A stretch of DNA of 64,000 bases from UBA2588 sp964343075 (GTDB taxonomy: Bacteria > Chloroflexota > Dehalococcoidia > Lucifugimonadales > UBA3495). Made by a program: the position numbers and the translations under genes. Positions 43,564 through 52,812 of this stretch are shown here, piece after piece (positions within the stretch are counted from its first letter, which is position 1; each line of letters opens with the position of its first letter). Below the pieces are notes generated by a model, which ran no database searches, had not been told where the DNA came from, and worked only from the letters and a program-made list of their open reading frames with translations. Where the stretch lies: the NCBI GenBank assembly GCA_964343075.1, contig CAYFGT010000004.1, positions 36,698 to 100,697 of the forward strand, written 5' to 3'.

Positions 43564-44322
43564 TTACCTGAAGTCGAATCCCAAATCTTTTAATGCTTCT
43601 CTTAAATCGTCTCTTCTGGGTTCTGCAAATTTACTATCAATATCATCTGTCCATGACGCATCAGTAGTTTCCCTTCCTAGACTCCTATAATGATCTGCTA
43701 GAGCTTTGTCATATGCGTCTAAACCGGCATGTAATTTGTCCGCATCATATTGTTCGTGGTGAACCATATGATCAAAAGCCATGCGAGGCTTCAATTTTGG
43801 TGTTTCTCCAGGAAACCCTAAACACATACCGAAAACACAGTACACTTTACTCGGTAACCCTAATACTTTGGCAACCGATTTAGTATCGTTTCGTACTCCA
43901 CCTATCATAAGACCTTGAAGACCTACCGATTCCGCAGCCAAATAAGCTGACATTCCTACCAATGTAGCATCAATGCTCGAAACTAGCCCTATCTCTAAGT
44001 TGTTATCGTCCAGATCGTGTTCATGCCTTTCTAGCGCGCCTTCCATGCCCCTTAAATCAGCGCAAAAAGCAAGGAACACAGGAGTTTGCGCTACCCACCT
44101 CTGGTTACCTGTTAACCTAGAGAGCTCGTCTTTAGTGTCTTGATCTCTAACAACTACGACACTATACGCTTGGATATTCGAAGACGTAGGGGCTCTGAAC
44201 GCGGCACTCAAAACAGCATCTATCATTTCTTGAGGCACCGGCTCATCTGCATATTTCCTGACACTAACTCTTTTATGCAAGAGCTCTATAGTTTCACTTG
44301 TAAGTTTCATTTCTTCACTCAT
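43564..44322 (-). CDS. Nitroreductase-family flavoprotein
   Basis: 252 residues. FMN-binding nitroreductase fold: LLHKRVSVRKYADEPVPQEM, AFRAPTSSNIQAYSVVVVRD, QTPVFLAFCADL, GLQGLMIGGVRNDTKSVAKVL and VFGMCLGFPGETPKLKPR. Resembles the NfsA-type NADPH oxidoreductases. ATG 44322 follows GGAGGGACCG and is better supported than 44340. Physiological substrate unknown. Confidence 0.88.
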   Translation of the reverse strand: MSEEMKLTSETIELLHKRVSVRKYADEPVPQEMIDAVLSAAFRAPTSSNIQAYSVVVVRDQDTKDELSRLTGNQRWVAQTPVFLAFCADLRGMEGALERHEHDLDDNNLEIGLVSSIDATLVGMSAYLAAESVGLQGLMIGGVRNDTKSVAKVLGLPSKVYCVFGMCLGFPGETPKLKPRMAFDHMVHHEQYDADKLHAGLDAYDKALADHYRSLGRETTDASWTDDIDSKFAEPRRDDLREALKDLGFDFR

Positions 44323-44407
44323 CGGTCCCTCCATGGACATAAAAGTTTGTTAACCCTCGTATATTAAAAAACAAAGTAACCAATAATTCAAATTTGCTAT
44401 CGAAAAA

Positions 44408-44872
44408 TTATTGCAGTAATTTCTTCTCCATAAAGATACTTAATGGATCCTCTGTATATTCTCCAAAGGGTTCAATCTGACAATAACCTAATTTATAGTA
44501 CAAGGATATGGCTTCGGGCTGATATATCCCCGTTTCTAGCCGGATAGTCAAGGTATCACTTGACCTAACAAATTCTTCAAGCCTTGCCATCACTTGAGAG
44601 CCTATATTCTTGCCTCTGTGGACTTCATCAACATACAATCTTTTAATTTCCCAATATGGCTCCTCTTCGTCTTTGAAAACTACCGCGCCACACCCTGCTA
44701 TGCTTCCCCTAACAAAGGCACCTAGAAACAAATTCTGGCTGGCCAGTAACTCATCCAAATAAATCAAATGATTACTCTCTGCGGGATATAAGGCAGTCAT
44801 ATATCTATCAGAAGCTTCAATCATCTCATCAGCCTCTTTGCCTTTCACTGGTCTAAAAACAACTTTAAGCAT
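44408..44872 (-). CDS. GNAT-family N-acetyltransferase
   Basis: 154 residues. Acetyl-CoA site in IKRLYVDEVHRGKNIGSQVMARLEE (Q/R-x-x-G-x-G/A pattern), then SLYYKLGYCQIEPFGEY at the end. The pattern with AGCGAVVF and EIKRLYV resembles PapN/MarR-linked GNATs. Its ATG directly abuts the stop of the SOUL-family gene, so the two are coupled. Substrate unknown. Confidence 0.85.
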   Translation of the reverse strand: MLKVVFRPVKGKEADEMIEASDRYMTALYPAESNHLIYLDELLASQNLFLGAFVRGSIAGCGAVVFKDEEEPYWEIKRLYVDEVHRGKNIGSQVMARLEEFVRSSDTLTIRLETGIYQPEAISLYYKLGYCQIEPFGEYTEDPLSIFMEKKLLQ

Positions 44873-45436
44873 TTAATACTCCCAATGAATAGGATACATT
44901 ACTTCGTTTTTTCGCAATGGAGGAGGTGTGAACGGTCCATTATAAGTGGCCTTAATATGAGGGCCAGTTATATCAACATTGTCTTTAATGAGCTCGGTTT
45001 CTAAAAGATCGAGATGTTTAGCAAAATTTTGTTCATTAGAACTGCCTGCATAACTCAAAACAGCATAATATCCTGCGGGTATTTTAGATAGTTGAACCCT
45101 AGGATTCGTTGGGGATGGCGTATTTAGTTCATCAAATCCAGAAGGCAAATAGAACTGCATCGTCGAACCTAATCCAGTGCCTGTCTCTGTAACGGGTGTA
45201 GTCATATCTATCTTAACAGATTGTTCATTTTCCCCCGAAATATACCTAAACAAACTTCTAAACCCATCGTTATTCCGTTGAGAAGTTTGAACCACTAACC
45301 TTTCTTCATAAAATCTTACAGAATATAAATCTGATTTGTGGATTTGTTCTGATTCAGGTTCTTCGTAACTTATTCCAAACACAACTACCAGGGCCAACAA
45401 AATCACCACGGCAATAGAAACTATTAATATCTTCAT
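44873..45436 (-). CDS. SOUL heme-binding family protein, membrane anchored
   Basis: 187 residues. N-terminal membrane helix (ILIVSIAVVILLALVVVFGI) followed by a SOUL/HBP domain: YSVRFYEERLVVQT, GFRSLFRYISGENEQSVKIDM, TTPVTETG, MQFYLPSGFDELNTPSP and GYYAVLSYAGSSNEQNFAKH. Members bind heme or have unknown roles; which applies here cannot be seen. Ends immediately before the GNAT gene. Confidence 0.88.
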   Translation of the reverse strand: MKILIVSIAVVILLALVVVFGISYEEPESEQIHKSDLYSVRFYEERLVVQTSQRNNDGFRSLFRYISGENEQSVKIDMTTPVTETGTGLGSTMQFYLPSGFDELNTPSPTNPRVQLSKIPAGYYAVLSYAGSSNEQNFAKHLDLLETELIKDNVDITGPHIKATYNGPFTPPPLRKNEVMYPIHWEY

Positions 45437-45651
45437 CTACTCTCACTTAATTACGGTTTTGGTTTGAATCATAGTTTCTATTATATTTGATTTATGTTTA
45501 GGATTCATTTTCACCACTGCGTAATGTCCGGCAGTACTAAAAGATTCGATCTTTATTACCACTCAGCCGTACTTTGGGTCTTTGAAGTGATATCATAGAC
45601 GATACGGTTAAAACTCGCGCAAATGTTATGTTTCCATCAAAAGGCATGAAG

Positions 45652-46377
45652 ATGTTTAATTCGATCCCCGACATTTTAAAACGTGAAATCAAGATGTTAA
45701 TGTTCGATCAATACGGCACGATTGTTGATATGCAGACAGGGCTAACTGAATTAGTCACGCCCTTTCTTAAAGATAAAGGATGGACTGGAAATCCTAATCA
45801 ATTTGTAACCTGGTGGCGGCGCACTCACTTTGAAGACTCTATGATCGACGCCCTCATCGACAGAGGACACACTCCGTACAGAGAAATTGGACACAGAGCA
45901 GTGAGCCAAGTGCTTGCTAGAGCAAATATTAGTTACTCTCAATCTGAGGTTGAATGGCTGGTCTCCGGAATTGAAAAATTGAAACCTTTTCCGGATGTTT
46001 TACAAAGTCTAAATCAACTCCACGAACACTACCATTTATCGATACTTTCAAACGGGGACAGAGATATGTTGGAAACAGCAAAACAATATATAGGTTTTAA
46101 ATTTGATCTCACAATCTCAGTACAAGAGGCTGGAGCTTTCAAGCCCGATAAGAGAACCTATGCCAAAGCAGAAGAAATAATAGCAATCGAATTTGGAGAT
46201 ATTGAACGCTCTAACATACTGTTTGTCGCGAACCATGCCTTCGATTGTATAGGAGCAAAAGCATGGGGATTTAGGACTGTTTTCATAGACCGAAGAAAAC
46301 GACCTTTTGGAGAAAGCCCCCACCAACCTGACTTGATTGTAAAAGATTTTACTGAATTGGAGACTATCCTTACTTAG
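45652..46377 (+). CDS. HAD-superfamily, haloacid dehalogenase type II-like hydrolase
   Basis: 241 residues from ATG 45652, with AAAAGG 7 bases upstream; the ATG at 45628 is less favoured. Motif I MFDQYGTIVD (D-x-Y-G-T, characteristic of L-2-haloacid dehalogenases), motif II LSILSNGDRDML, motif III Lys in GAFKPDKRTYAKA, motif IV ILFVANHAFDCIGAKAWGF. Dehalogenases typically have Arg after the motif I loop; here the cap region begins TGLTELVTPFLKDKG, so the activity is uncertain. Alone on the plus strand among minus-strand genes. Confidence 0.85.
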   Translation: MFNSIPDILKREIKMLMFDQYGTIVDMQTGLTELVTPFLKDKGWTGNPNQFVTWWRRTHFEDSMIDALIDRGHTPYREIGHRAVSQVLARANISYSQSEVEWLVSGIEKLKPFPDVLQSLNQLHEHYHLSILSNGDRDMLETAKQYIGFKFDLTISVQEAGAFKPDKRTYAKAEEIIAIEFGDIERSNILFVANHAFDCIGAKAWGFRTVFIDRRKRPFGESPHQPDLIVKDFTELETILT

Positions 46378-46488
46378 GTGACTTTAAGAGGGCCCTACTC
46401 CCACTCAATAGTATTTTTGCTGTAAATAATTGATTTTATCGTTTTTTATTTTCACTATGTAAGTACTTTGTAGGTTTGTTGTACTCTA

Positions 46489-46983
46489 TTAACGCAGACT
46501 TAATAGTATGAGCAGTAGCAAACTGACTGAAACAGAGATGCTTGTGCGAATATTGTTGAAGTAATTCCATTTTCTCTCAAACTTCAAACGCTCATCTGTT
46601 ATTGCCGCATCATTTAACTCTTCGATTAAAACTTTTTGAATATGGTTATTTAAAGGTATGTGGATTGCTATTGTTATGCCGTGTACGCCAAACAAATAAA
46701 CAGCACTAAAGAGAAGTACTAACCAATTTTCTGATAGCCCAAAACCTATCACTGAAGTCAATATTGTGCTTATTAAGGAAACAATAGAACCTATCCAAGT
46801 AAACATAAATATTGGTTGATTATTTTGTATTACAGAATCTGTAACTTGAAACGCTCTTATAAACTCTTTGTCATTAAGTTTAGATAAGCCAGGCATTACA
46901 ACAATTGCGTATGTAAAAATGAAGCCACTTACCAAACTACAAAGTGTGATGGAAAAGATTAATGTGATGTCCAATAAGTCCAT
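46489..46983 (-). CDS. DUF1772 (anthrone oxygenase-like) membrane protein
   Basis: 164 residues with four membrane helices: LLDITLIFSITLCSLVSGFI, IFMFTWIGSIVSLISTILT, LVLLFSAVYLFGVHGITIAI and a last one near 145-163. The pattern VVMPGLSKLNDKEFIRAFQ...IPLNNHIQ...WNYFNNIRT is that of DUF1772. The function in bacteria is unknown. Local sequence is AT-richer than neighbours. It is flanked on the left by a short stretch resembling the end of guaA. Confidence 0.8.
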   Translation of the reverse strand: MDLLDITLIFSITLCSLVSGFIFTYAIVVMPGLSKLNDKEFIRAFQVTDSVIQNNQPIFMFTWIGSIVSLISTILTSVIGFGLSENWLVLLFSAVYLFGVHGITIAIHIPLNNHIQKVLIEELNDAAITDERLKFERKWNYFNNIRTSISVSVSLLLLILLSLR

Positions 46984-47049
46984 TTGATGTTTTACCTTGT
47001 ATTCAATTTTTAAGTAACTAAAAAATCATAACTCATTGTTTTTATTACA

Positions 47050-48588
47050 TTATTCCCACTCAATAGTGCCAGGAGGTTTATTTGTTATGTCGTACACCAC
47101 TCTATTTACACCTGATACTTCATTAACAATTCTGGAAGAAATAGTTTCCAATACTTCATAGGGTACTTTTACCCAGTTAGCTGTCATAGCGTCTTCACTG
47201 GAAACGATTCTAAGTGCACACACGTATCCGTAAGTTCTAAAATCGCCCATGACGCCAACCGTGTGGCTGTCAGTAAGGACTGCAAATCCTTGCCAAATTT
47301 CTTCATAACAGTCTGATTTAGCAAGTTCATCAGTCACTATCCTGTCACAAAGCTTAAGTATATCTAGCTTTTCTTGGGTAATCTCACCAATAATGCGAAT
47401 AGCTAATCCTGGACCTGGAAATGGTTGCCTATGAATAATGTTAGGAGGCAGGCCTAATTCTAATCCTACTTTTCTAACTTCATCCTTGAACAAATATCTC
47501 AGAGGTTCTACTAGTTTCAGTTGCATATTCTCTGGAAGACCGCCAACATTATGATGCGTCTTAATTACAGCGGCTTTCCCTACGGTACTAACGCTTTCAA
47601 TCACGTCAGGATATAAGGTGCCTTGCGCCAAGAACTCTACTCCCCCTAATTTGCTGGTTTCTTCTTCAAAGCATTTAATAAATTCATACCCTATAGTTTT
47701 TCTTTTGATTTCAGGATCTACAACCCCTTGTAATTTATCAATGAACCTTTTTGATGCATCCAAGTAATTGATATCGACATTCAAAACATCTCTGAATATT
47801 TCCCTAACTTCATTTTCTTCATCAAGTCTTAACAGGCCGTTATTCACAAAAATACATTTAAGCTGATCTCCCACTGCATGATGCAATAACGCTGCTGTCA
47901 CTGCAGAATCCACCCCTCCAGACAGTGCACAAACGACCTTTGAGGTACCTAATTGTTCTTTGAGGCTAACCATACTAGATTCGATAAAGCGACCAGAATC
48001 CCAATTTTGAGAAAATTTACAAACTTGAACCAAAAAATTAGTGATGAATGTCTCCCCATAAGAAGTGTGATGCACTTCAGGGTGAAACTGAATACCGTAA
48101 ATTTGGTTACCAGTTGAAATAACGCAATATTCAGTATTATCAGTCTGGGCCAAAGATTTAAACTGCGGAGGTAGTTTCACAACTTTGTCACCATGACTCA
48201 TCCATACTGATGACTGACTAGGAATCTGGGAAAATATTGTTTCAGTAGCATCTTCAATGATTAGACTTGCGAGGCCATATTCTCTGGCTTCACCTGGCTC
48301 CACTTTACCCCCAAGTTGATGCACTATAGCCTGCATTCCGTAGCATATACCAAGAATTGGGAGGCCGCACTGGAAAACCCATGATGGCACAGTGGGGGCT
48401 TCTTCATCATATACACTCATAGGACCACCAGAAAGAATGATCCCCTTGACGGAATCAAAGTCTACTATATCTTCCTTTGATACTTCAGGGGGATGCACCT
48501 CAGAATAAACATTCTGTTCTCTAACCCTTCGAGCAATCAAATGAGTGTATTGGGAACCATAGTCTAAAATTACAAGTTTCTCTTCCAA
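47050..48588 (-). CDS. guaA: GMP synthase (glutamine-hydrolysing)
   Basis: 512 residues. Class I glutaminase with nucleophile Cys in LGICYGMQA and His/Glu in IQFHPEVHHT. ATP pyrophosphatase domain with P-loop ALSGGVDSAVTAAL. C-terminal dimerisation domain ending PPGTIEWE. Converts XMP to GMP. Complete, single-polypeptide form. 106 bases separate it from the divergent threonylcarbamoyl-AMP synthase gene. Confidence 0.98.
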   Translation of the reverse strand: MEEKLVILDYGSQYTHLIARRVREQNVYSEVHPPEVSKEDIVDFDSVKGIILSGGPMSVYDEEAPTVPSWVFQCGLPILGICYGMQAIVHQLGGKVEPGEAREYGLASLIIEDATETIFSQIPSQSSVWMSHGDKVVKLPPQFKSLAQTDNTEYCVISTGNQIYGIQFHPEVHHTSYGETFITNFLVQVCKFSQNWDSGRFIESSMVSLKEQLGTSKVVCALSGGVDSAVTAALLHHAVGDQLKCIFVNNGLLRLDEENEVREIFRDVLNVDINYLDASKRFIDKLQGVVDPEIKRKTIGYEFIKCFEEETSKLGGVEFLAQGTLYPDVIESVSTVGKAAVIKTHHNVGGLPENMQLKLVEPLRYLFKDEVRKVGLELGLPPNIIHRQPFPGPGLAIRIIGEITQEKLDILKLCDRIVTDELAKSDCYEEIWQGFAVLTDSHTVGVMGDFRTYGYVCALRIVSSEDAMTANWVKVPYEVLETISSRIVNEVSGVNRVVYDITNKPPGTIEWE

Positions 48589-48694
48589 TTATCTTCTCTG
48601 AAGCAAAATCTAGTGTACATAAAGTAGCAGTGAAACTGTAGCAACTGTGCTATACTCAGTCAAGGTCAGAGTAACATGATATTAACAAAAATTT

Positions 48695-49291
48695 ATGCCA
48701 TCTAACGAACTGCTAACCGCCAGCAATTTAATAAAAAAAGACGGAGTGATCATCTCTCCTACAGACACACTGTATGGTCTTGTTGCTAATATATTTAGCA
48801 AAAAAGCAGTACATCGCATATTTGATATTAAAAACAGAGATATCAACATGGCTCTACCTGTCCTTGTCTGTAGTTGGGAACAAGCACTACCTCTGATCGC
48901 TGGGGATCTTAGCCTGGGCTTTTCATTGCAGGAGCAATTCTGGCCGGGAGCTCTAACTATGATTTTTAAAAAAACCCCACTAATCCCCGATTACTTAACT
49001 TCAGGCAAAGACACCGTAGCAATTAGAATGCCCAATCATCCTGCCCCGCTGTTTATTTGCAAAACAGCAGACACTCCTATAACCGGAACGAGCGCAAACC
49101 TTTCCGGTGAGCGCGATGCTCTGACATTATCCGATATATCGCCAAGTATAAAAAACTCAGTGGATCTGGTCATAACTACACCTCCATCTCCTCTCGGCAC
49201 ACCTTCCACAATAGTTGATCTGTCAGGGACACAGCCCCAAATTGTAAGAGAAGGTGCGCTGAATATCACACAAGTACTGAAGAAAAATTAA
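48695..49291 (+). CDS. L-threonylcarbamoyladenylate synthase (Sua5/YrdC family)
   Basis: 198 residues, the short form lacking the extra Sua5 domain. Makes threonylcarbamoyl-AMP for the t6A37 modification of ANN-decoding tRNAs. Signature GVIISPTDTLYGLVANIFSKKAVHRIFDIKNRD (split by positions 14-46), LPVLVCSW, FWPGALTMIF and VAIRMPNHPAP...PITGTSANLSGE. No Shine-Dalgarno sequence is obvious. Its stop is followed at once by the next ATG. Confidence 0.93.
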   Translation: MPSNELLTASNLIKKDGVIISPTDTLYGLVANIFSKKAVHRIFDIKNRDINMALPVLVCSWEQALPLIAGDLSLGFSLQEQFWPGALTMIFKKTPLIPDYLTSGKDTVAIRMPNHPAPLFICKTADTPITGTSANLSGERDALTLSDISPSIKNSVDLVITTPPSPLGTPSTIVDLSGTQPQIVREGALNITQVLKKN

Positions 49292-50296
49292 ATGATTCCA
49301 CAATTACCTGAACTCGCACAACGCCTAGAATCGTATTTGAAGTCTGTAATAAATTCTCAGCAGACCGTATTGTCAGACTTGCTTGCCTCTCATTTTGGAT
49401 GGGGAAACCAAAGTTCACCGGATGATAATCGATCTCCTATACCCCATTTTGAACCTCTACTATGCATGTATCTATCAGAATCATTAGGAAATGACCCGGG
49501 TGACGCACTTCATCTGGCTGGAGCACTAGAATTAACAGCCAACTTCGTGGAAATCCACAATGATGTGCAAAACGGCGGGCAAGGTGCCAGACCAGACAGT
49601 ATTTGGTGGACTTGGGGCCCTGCTCAGGCTATCAACGCCGGTGATGGACTTCACGCTTTAGCTCGAACTACAATACTTAACCATCCCTCATTGAGTAATG
49701 ATCATATCTTAAACGCTGTTAAAGCTTTGGATAGTGCTTGCCTTTCGTTATTTGAAGGTCAATTCACAGATATCAATTTCAGAGATCAGATGGAAATTCG
49801 TGAAGAAGAATTCTTAGAAATGCTTAATGGGAAAGCAGGTTCTTTGTCTTCTTGTGCTCTGTTCATGGCAGTTCTCACGACCACAGACAATTCAGCAGAC
49901 ATTGACAGCTATTGCCGGGTAGGACAGGATATCGGAGTTGCATTACAAATCACCAAGGATATAGAAGCTATTTGGGGCCCAGACAATACGGGAATCACAA
50001 GAGATAACCTGATGCTGCGCAGGAAAACACTCCCTTTGGTCAGAACTTTATCAAATGCCGATGAAACCACTAAAAGAACTATTCTAAATGCTTACATGAG
50101 TAGAATTATGGATGATGATGCTGGGACACTATTGACTAACCTAATGACGGAATCCGGGGCTAAAGATTACGCAGAAAATAAAGCTCAATCTCTCCTTTCC
50201 AACAGTTTAAATGAACTGAGAGTACATAATCCTCATATCTCCGATGGATATCTAGATGCCATAGTACATTTGTACCGAGAATTTGCTCGATTATGA
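49292..50296 (+). CDS. Polyprenyl synthetase-family protein with degenerate catalytic motifs
   Basis: 334 residues, all-helical trans-prenyltransferase fold. The family landmark RPDSIWWTWGPAQAINAGDGLHALA is present. Both aspartate-rich motifs that bind Mg-diphosphate are altered: the first, normally D-D-x-x-D, reads N-D-V-Q-N (in VEIHNDVQNGG), and the second reads K-D-I-E-A (in QITKDIEAIWG). Catalysis may be lost or changed; some synthases work as heterodimers with an inactive subunit. It directly abuts the upstream gene and lies 80 bases before pgk. Confidence 0.82.
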   Translation: MIPQLPELAQRLESYLKSVINSQQTVLSDLLASHFGWGNQSSPDDNRSPIPHFEPLLCMYLSESLGNDPGDALHLAGALELTANFVEIHNDVQNGGQGARPDSIWWTWGPAQAINAGDGLHALARTTILNHPSLSNDHILNAVKALDSACLSLFEGQFTDINFRDQMEIREEEFLEMLNGKAGSLSSCALFMAVLTTTDNSADIDSYCRVGQDIGVALQITKDIEAIWGPDNTGITRDNLMLRRKTLPLVRTLSNADETTKRTILNAYMSRIMDDDAGTLLTNLMTESGAKDYAENKAQSLLSNSLNELRVHNPHISDGYLDAIVHLYREFARL

Positions 50297-50375
50297 GACC
50301 ATATGCCATTGATTTATTGTTCAAAGAAAGTATCATTTATTAACCAACCGTTGACAAACAAAAGAGCGTGTCTGT

Positions 50376-51572
50376 ATGAAACGTAGTATTCGTGACATTG
50401 ATATTAAACCCGGTACCAGAGTCTTAGTCCGAGTAGATTTCAATTTGCCCTTGGAACTTGGGCCAACTGAACTCCGAAAATACCAACACCGACTGGTAGA
50501 ATCAATACCAACAATAAAGTTTTTAATAGATCGGCAATGCAAAATAATCCTATGTTCGCACGCTGGAAGACCGAAAGGAGTAATAGATAATTCCTTGAGG
50601 TTGAGTCCTATAGGGGAATTACTATCAGAATTACTAAACAAAGAAGTGACCTCTATTCCAACCACAATAGGTTCAGAGGCGTCAAACTTCATAAAAGCTG
50701 CTCCAGAATCCTCCGTTACTCTGCTAGAAAACCTGAGATTCCATTCCGGAGAAGAAGCGAATGAGACTGAATTTGCGCACGAACTGTCTAAACTAGCAGA
50801 CATATTTGTTATGGACGCTTTCGCCGTGTGCCATCGAGCACATGCTTCTACAGTAGAGATTACCAAACATCTAGACTCATATATGGGCCTATTATTAGAA
50901 AAAGAGATAGTTAACCTGTCGGCAGTCATGCAAGCCCCTAAAGAACCATATAGCGCTTTGATGGGAGGCGCGAAGGTGAGCGACAAGATTCAAGTCATAG
51001 ATAATCTTATCCCTAAAATAGACAATCTATTAATTGGTGGAGGGATGGCTAATACATTTCTTAAAGCGATGGGGTTTGAAATCGGTGAATCATTCTATGA
51101 ACCAGACTCCTTAGCATACGCCGCTAATTTGTTAGAGTCGTCAAAGAGTTCAGATATAAACATCCTGTTACCAGAAGACGTGATTGTTAGCAGCGAATTT
51201 GGTTCTTCGGGGAGCCATCATGCAGTTAACATAACAGATATCAGTTATGATGCCCACATCATGGACATAGGTGAGCGCACAGCCACAACCTACGCCTCAA
51301 TAATTCAAAGCTCTAAAACTTTACTCTGGAATGGGCCTATGGGAGTATTTGAATACAAGGAGTTCCAAAAAGGCACTCATGAGATATCCACATCAATAAC
51401 CCAAAATGAAAATTTGGTAAGCGTTGTAGGAGGAGGCTCTACAGCAGAAGCTGTAGAAGAACTTGAAATCTCAGAGTACATCACTCATGTATCCACTGGC
51501 GGTGGGGCATCTCTAGACTTCTTAGCAGGTAAGCCATTACCAGGGATTGAGGCACTCCCAAACGTAACATAA
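50376..51572 (+). CDS. pgk: Phosphoglycerate kinase
   Basis: 398 residues. RVLVRVDFNLPLELGP, ILCSHAGRPKGV, LLENLRFHSGEE, MGGAKVSDKIQVIDNL, LLWNGPMGVFEYKEFQKGT and the C-terminal VVGGGSTAEAVEEL...STGGGASLDFLAGKPLPG cover both domains. Interconverts 1,3-bisphosphoglycerate and 3-phosphoglycerate. First of pgk-apgM-tpiA-miaA. No gap gene is adjacent. Confidence 0.97.
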   Translation: MKRSIRDIDIKPGTRVLVRVDFNLPLELGPTELRKYQHRLVESIPTIKFLIDRQCKIILCSHAGRPKGVIDNSLRLSPIGELLSELLNKEVTSIPTTIGSEASNFIKAAPESSVTLLENLRFHSGEEANETEFAHELSKLADIFVMDAFAVCHRAHASTVEITKHLDSYMGLLLEKEIVNLSAVMQAPKEPYSALMGGAKVSDKIQVIDNLIPKIDNLLIGGGMANTFLKAMGFEIGESFYEPDSLAYAANLLESSKSSDINILLPEDVIVSSEFGSSGSHHAVNITDISYDAHIMDIGERTATTYASIIQSSKTLLWNGPMGVFEYKEFQKGTHEISTSITQNENLVSVVGGGSTAEAVEELEISEYITHVSTGGGASLDFLAGKPLPGIEALPNVT

Positions 51573-51595
51573 CAATAAACATTACGGATCTGTAA

Positions 51596-52801
51596 ATGAT
51601 AGACGCGAAATACATACACGAAACAGTTATACAAAACGAAAACAAGATCATATTACTAGTTGTGGACGGCCTTGGGGGGATACCTTCTGAGTCTAGCGAA
51701 CTCACCGAATTACAAACTGCTCACACTCCTAACCTAGACAAATTAGCGCAAACTAGTTCATGCGGACTAACTCTTCCTGTGGCTCCTGGAATAACTCCTG
51801 GTAGTGGGCCTGGTCATTTGGCACTATTTGGCTATGACCCTCTCAAGTACTACATTGGACGAGGAGCACTTGAAGGGCTTGGAATAGGGATCGAATTGCT
51901 ACCAGGCGATTTAGCCGCCAGAGGGAACTTTTGCTCATTAGACCCTCAAGGGAATCTGCATGACAGGCGAGCAGGTCGAATAAGAACCGAATTAAGCAAA
52001 CCAATAGTTGAGACATTGAATTCCATAAAAGTCCCTCCATGCACAACGGACGTCTTCCAGGTCCAGGATTATAGATTCGTTTTAAGGATGCGCGGCGAAG
52101 AATTGTCGGAACACATTGGGGAGACAGATCCTCAGCAAACAGGTGTAGCTCCTCTGGATTGTATCGCTCTTCAGCCCGGTGGAGGACCAACAGCTAATTA
52201 CGTTAATAAGTTCACTTCATCCGCTAGAGAACTCTTGAATGATCAGCCAATCGCAAATATGGTGCTGCTCAGAGGGTGGTCAAAATTACCTGACTTACCA
52301 TCGTTCCCGGGAACATACAAAATGAGATCTAGCGCTATAGCTGCTTATCCTATGTATCGCGGACTCGCAACAGTAGCTGGTATGGACATAATTCCCACTG
52401 GCACAACATTTAAAGATGAAATCGAAACTTTATATAGTAACTACAAATCATCCGACTTTTTCTTCTTACACTATAAGCCAGCCGATGCCGCAGGTGAAGA
52501 CGGTGATTTTGAAGCCAAAGTGAAAACCCTCGAAGAACTAGATAAATTTATCCCTGATATATTAGCTCTTAATCCCAGTGTATTTGTTATTGCGGGAGAT
52601 CACTCAACTCCAGCCGTACTAGCATCCCATAGCTGGCACCCTGTACCGCTAATGGTCCATTCCAAATGGACAATAGGAGATCGCAATAATGGATTCAACG
52701 AATATGACTGTCGTTTCGGATCTCTAGGAACTATGGAAGCAAAATATCTAATGTCTATCGTATTAGCACATGCTGAGCGACTAACCAAGTACGGTCCTTA
52801 G
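51596..52801 (+). CDS. apgM: 2,3-bisphosphoglycerate-independent phosphoglycerate mutase, archaeal type
   Basis: 401 residues, the ApgM length (bacterial GpmI is ~510). Alkaline-phosphatase superfamily: metal site LLVVDGLGGIPSE, catalytic Ser in GITPGSGPGHLALFGYDP, and C-terminal metal residues in FVIAGDHSTPA and ASHSWHPVPL. Interconverts 3- and 2-phosphoglycerate. Between pgk and tpiA, 23 and 11 bases away. Confidence 0.93.
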   Translation: MIDAKYIHETVIQNENKIILLVVDGLGGIPSESSELTELQTAHTPNLDKLAQTSSCGLTLPVAPGITPGSGPGHLALFGYDPLKYYIGRGALEGLGIGIELLPGDLAARGNFCSLDPQGNLHDRRAGRIRTELSKPIVETLNSIKVPPCTTDVFQVQDYRFVLRMRGEELSEHIGETDPQQTGVAPLDCIALQPGGGPTANYVNKFTSSARELLNDQPIANMVLLRGWSKLPDLPSFPGTYKMRSSAIAAYPMYRGLATVAGMDIIPTGTTFKDEIETLYSNYKSSDFFFLHYKPADAAGEDGDFEAKVKTLEELDKFIPDILALNPSVFVIAGDHSTPAVLASHSWHPVPLMVHSKWTIGDRNNGFNEYDCRFGSLGTMEAKYLMSIVLAHAERLTKYGP

Positions 52802-52812
52802 GAGAAAACACT

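Noticed and set aside
50353..50381. TTGACA ahead of pgk as a promoter
   Set aside because: A -10 at 17 bases would fall on the start codon itself, so transcription would begin inside the gene.
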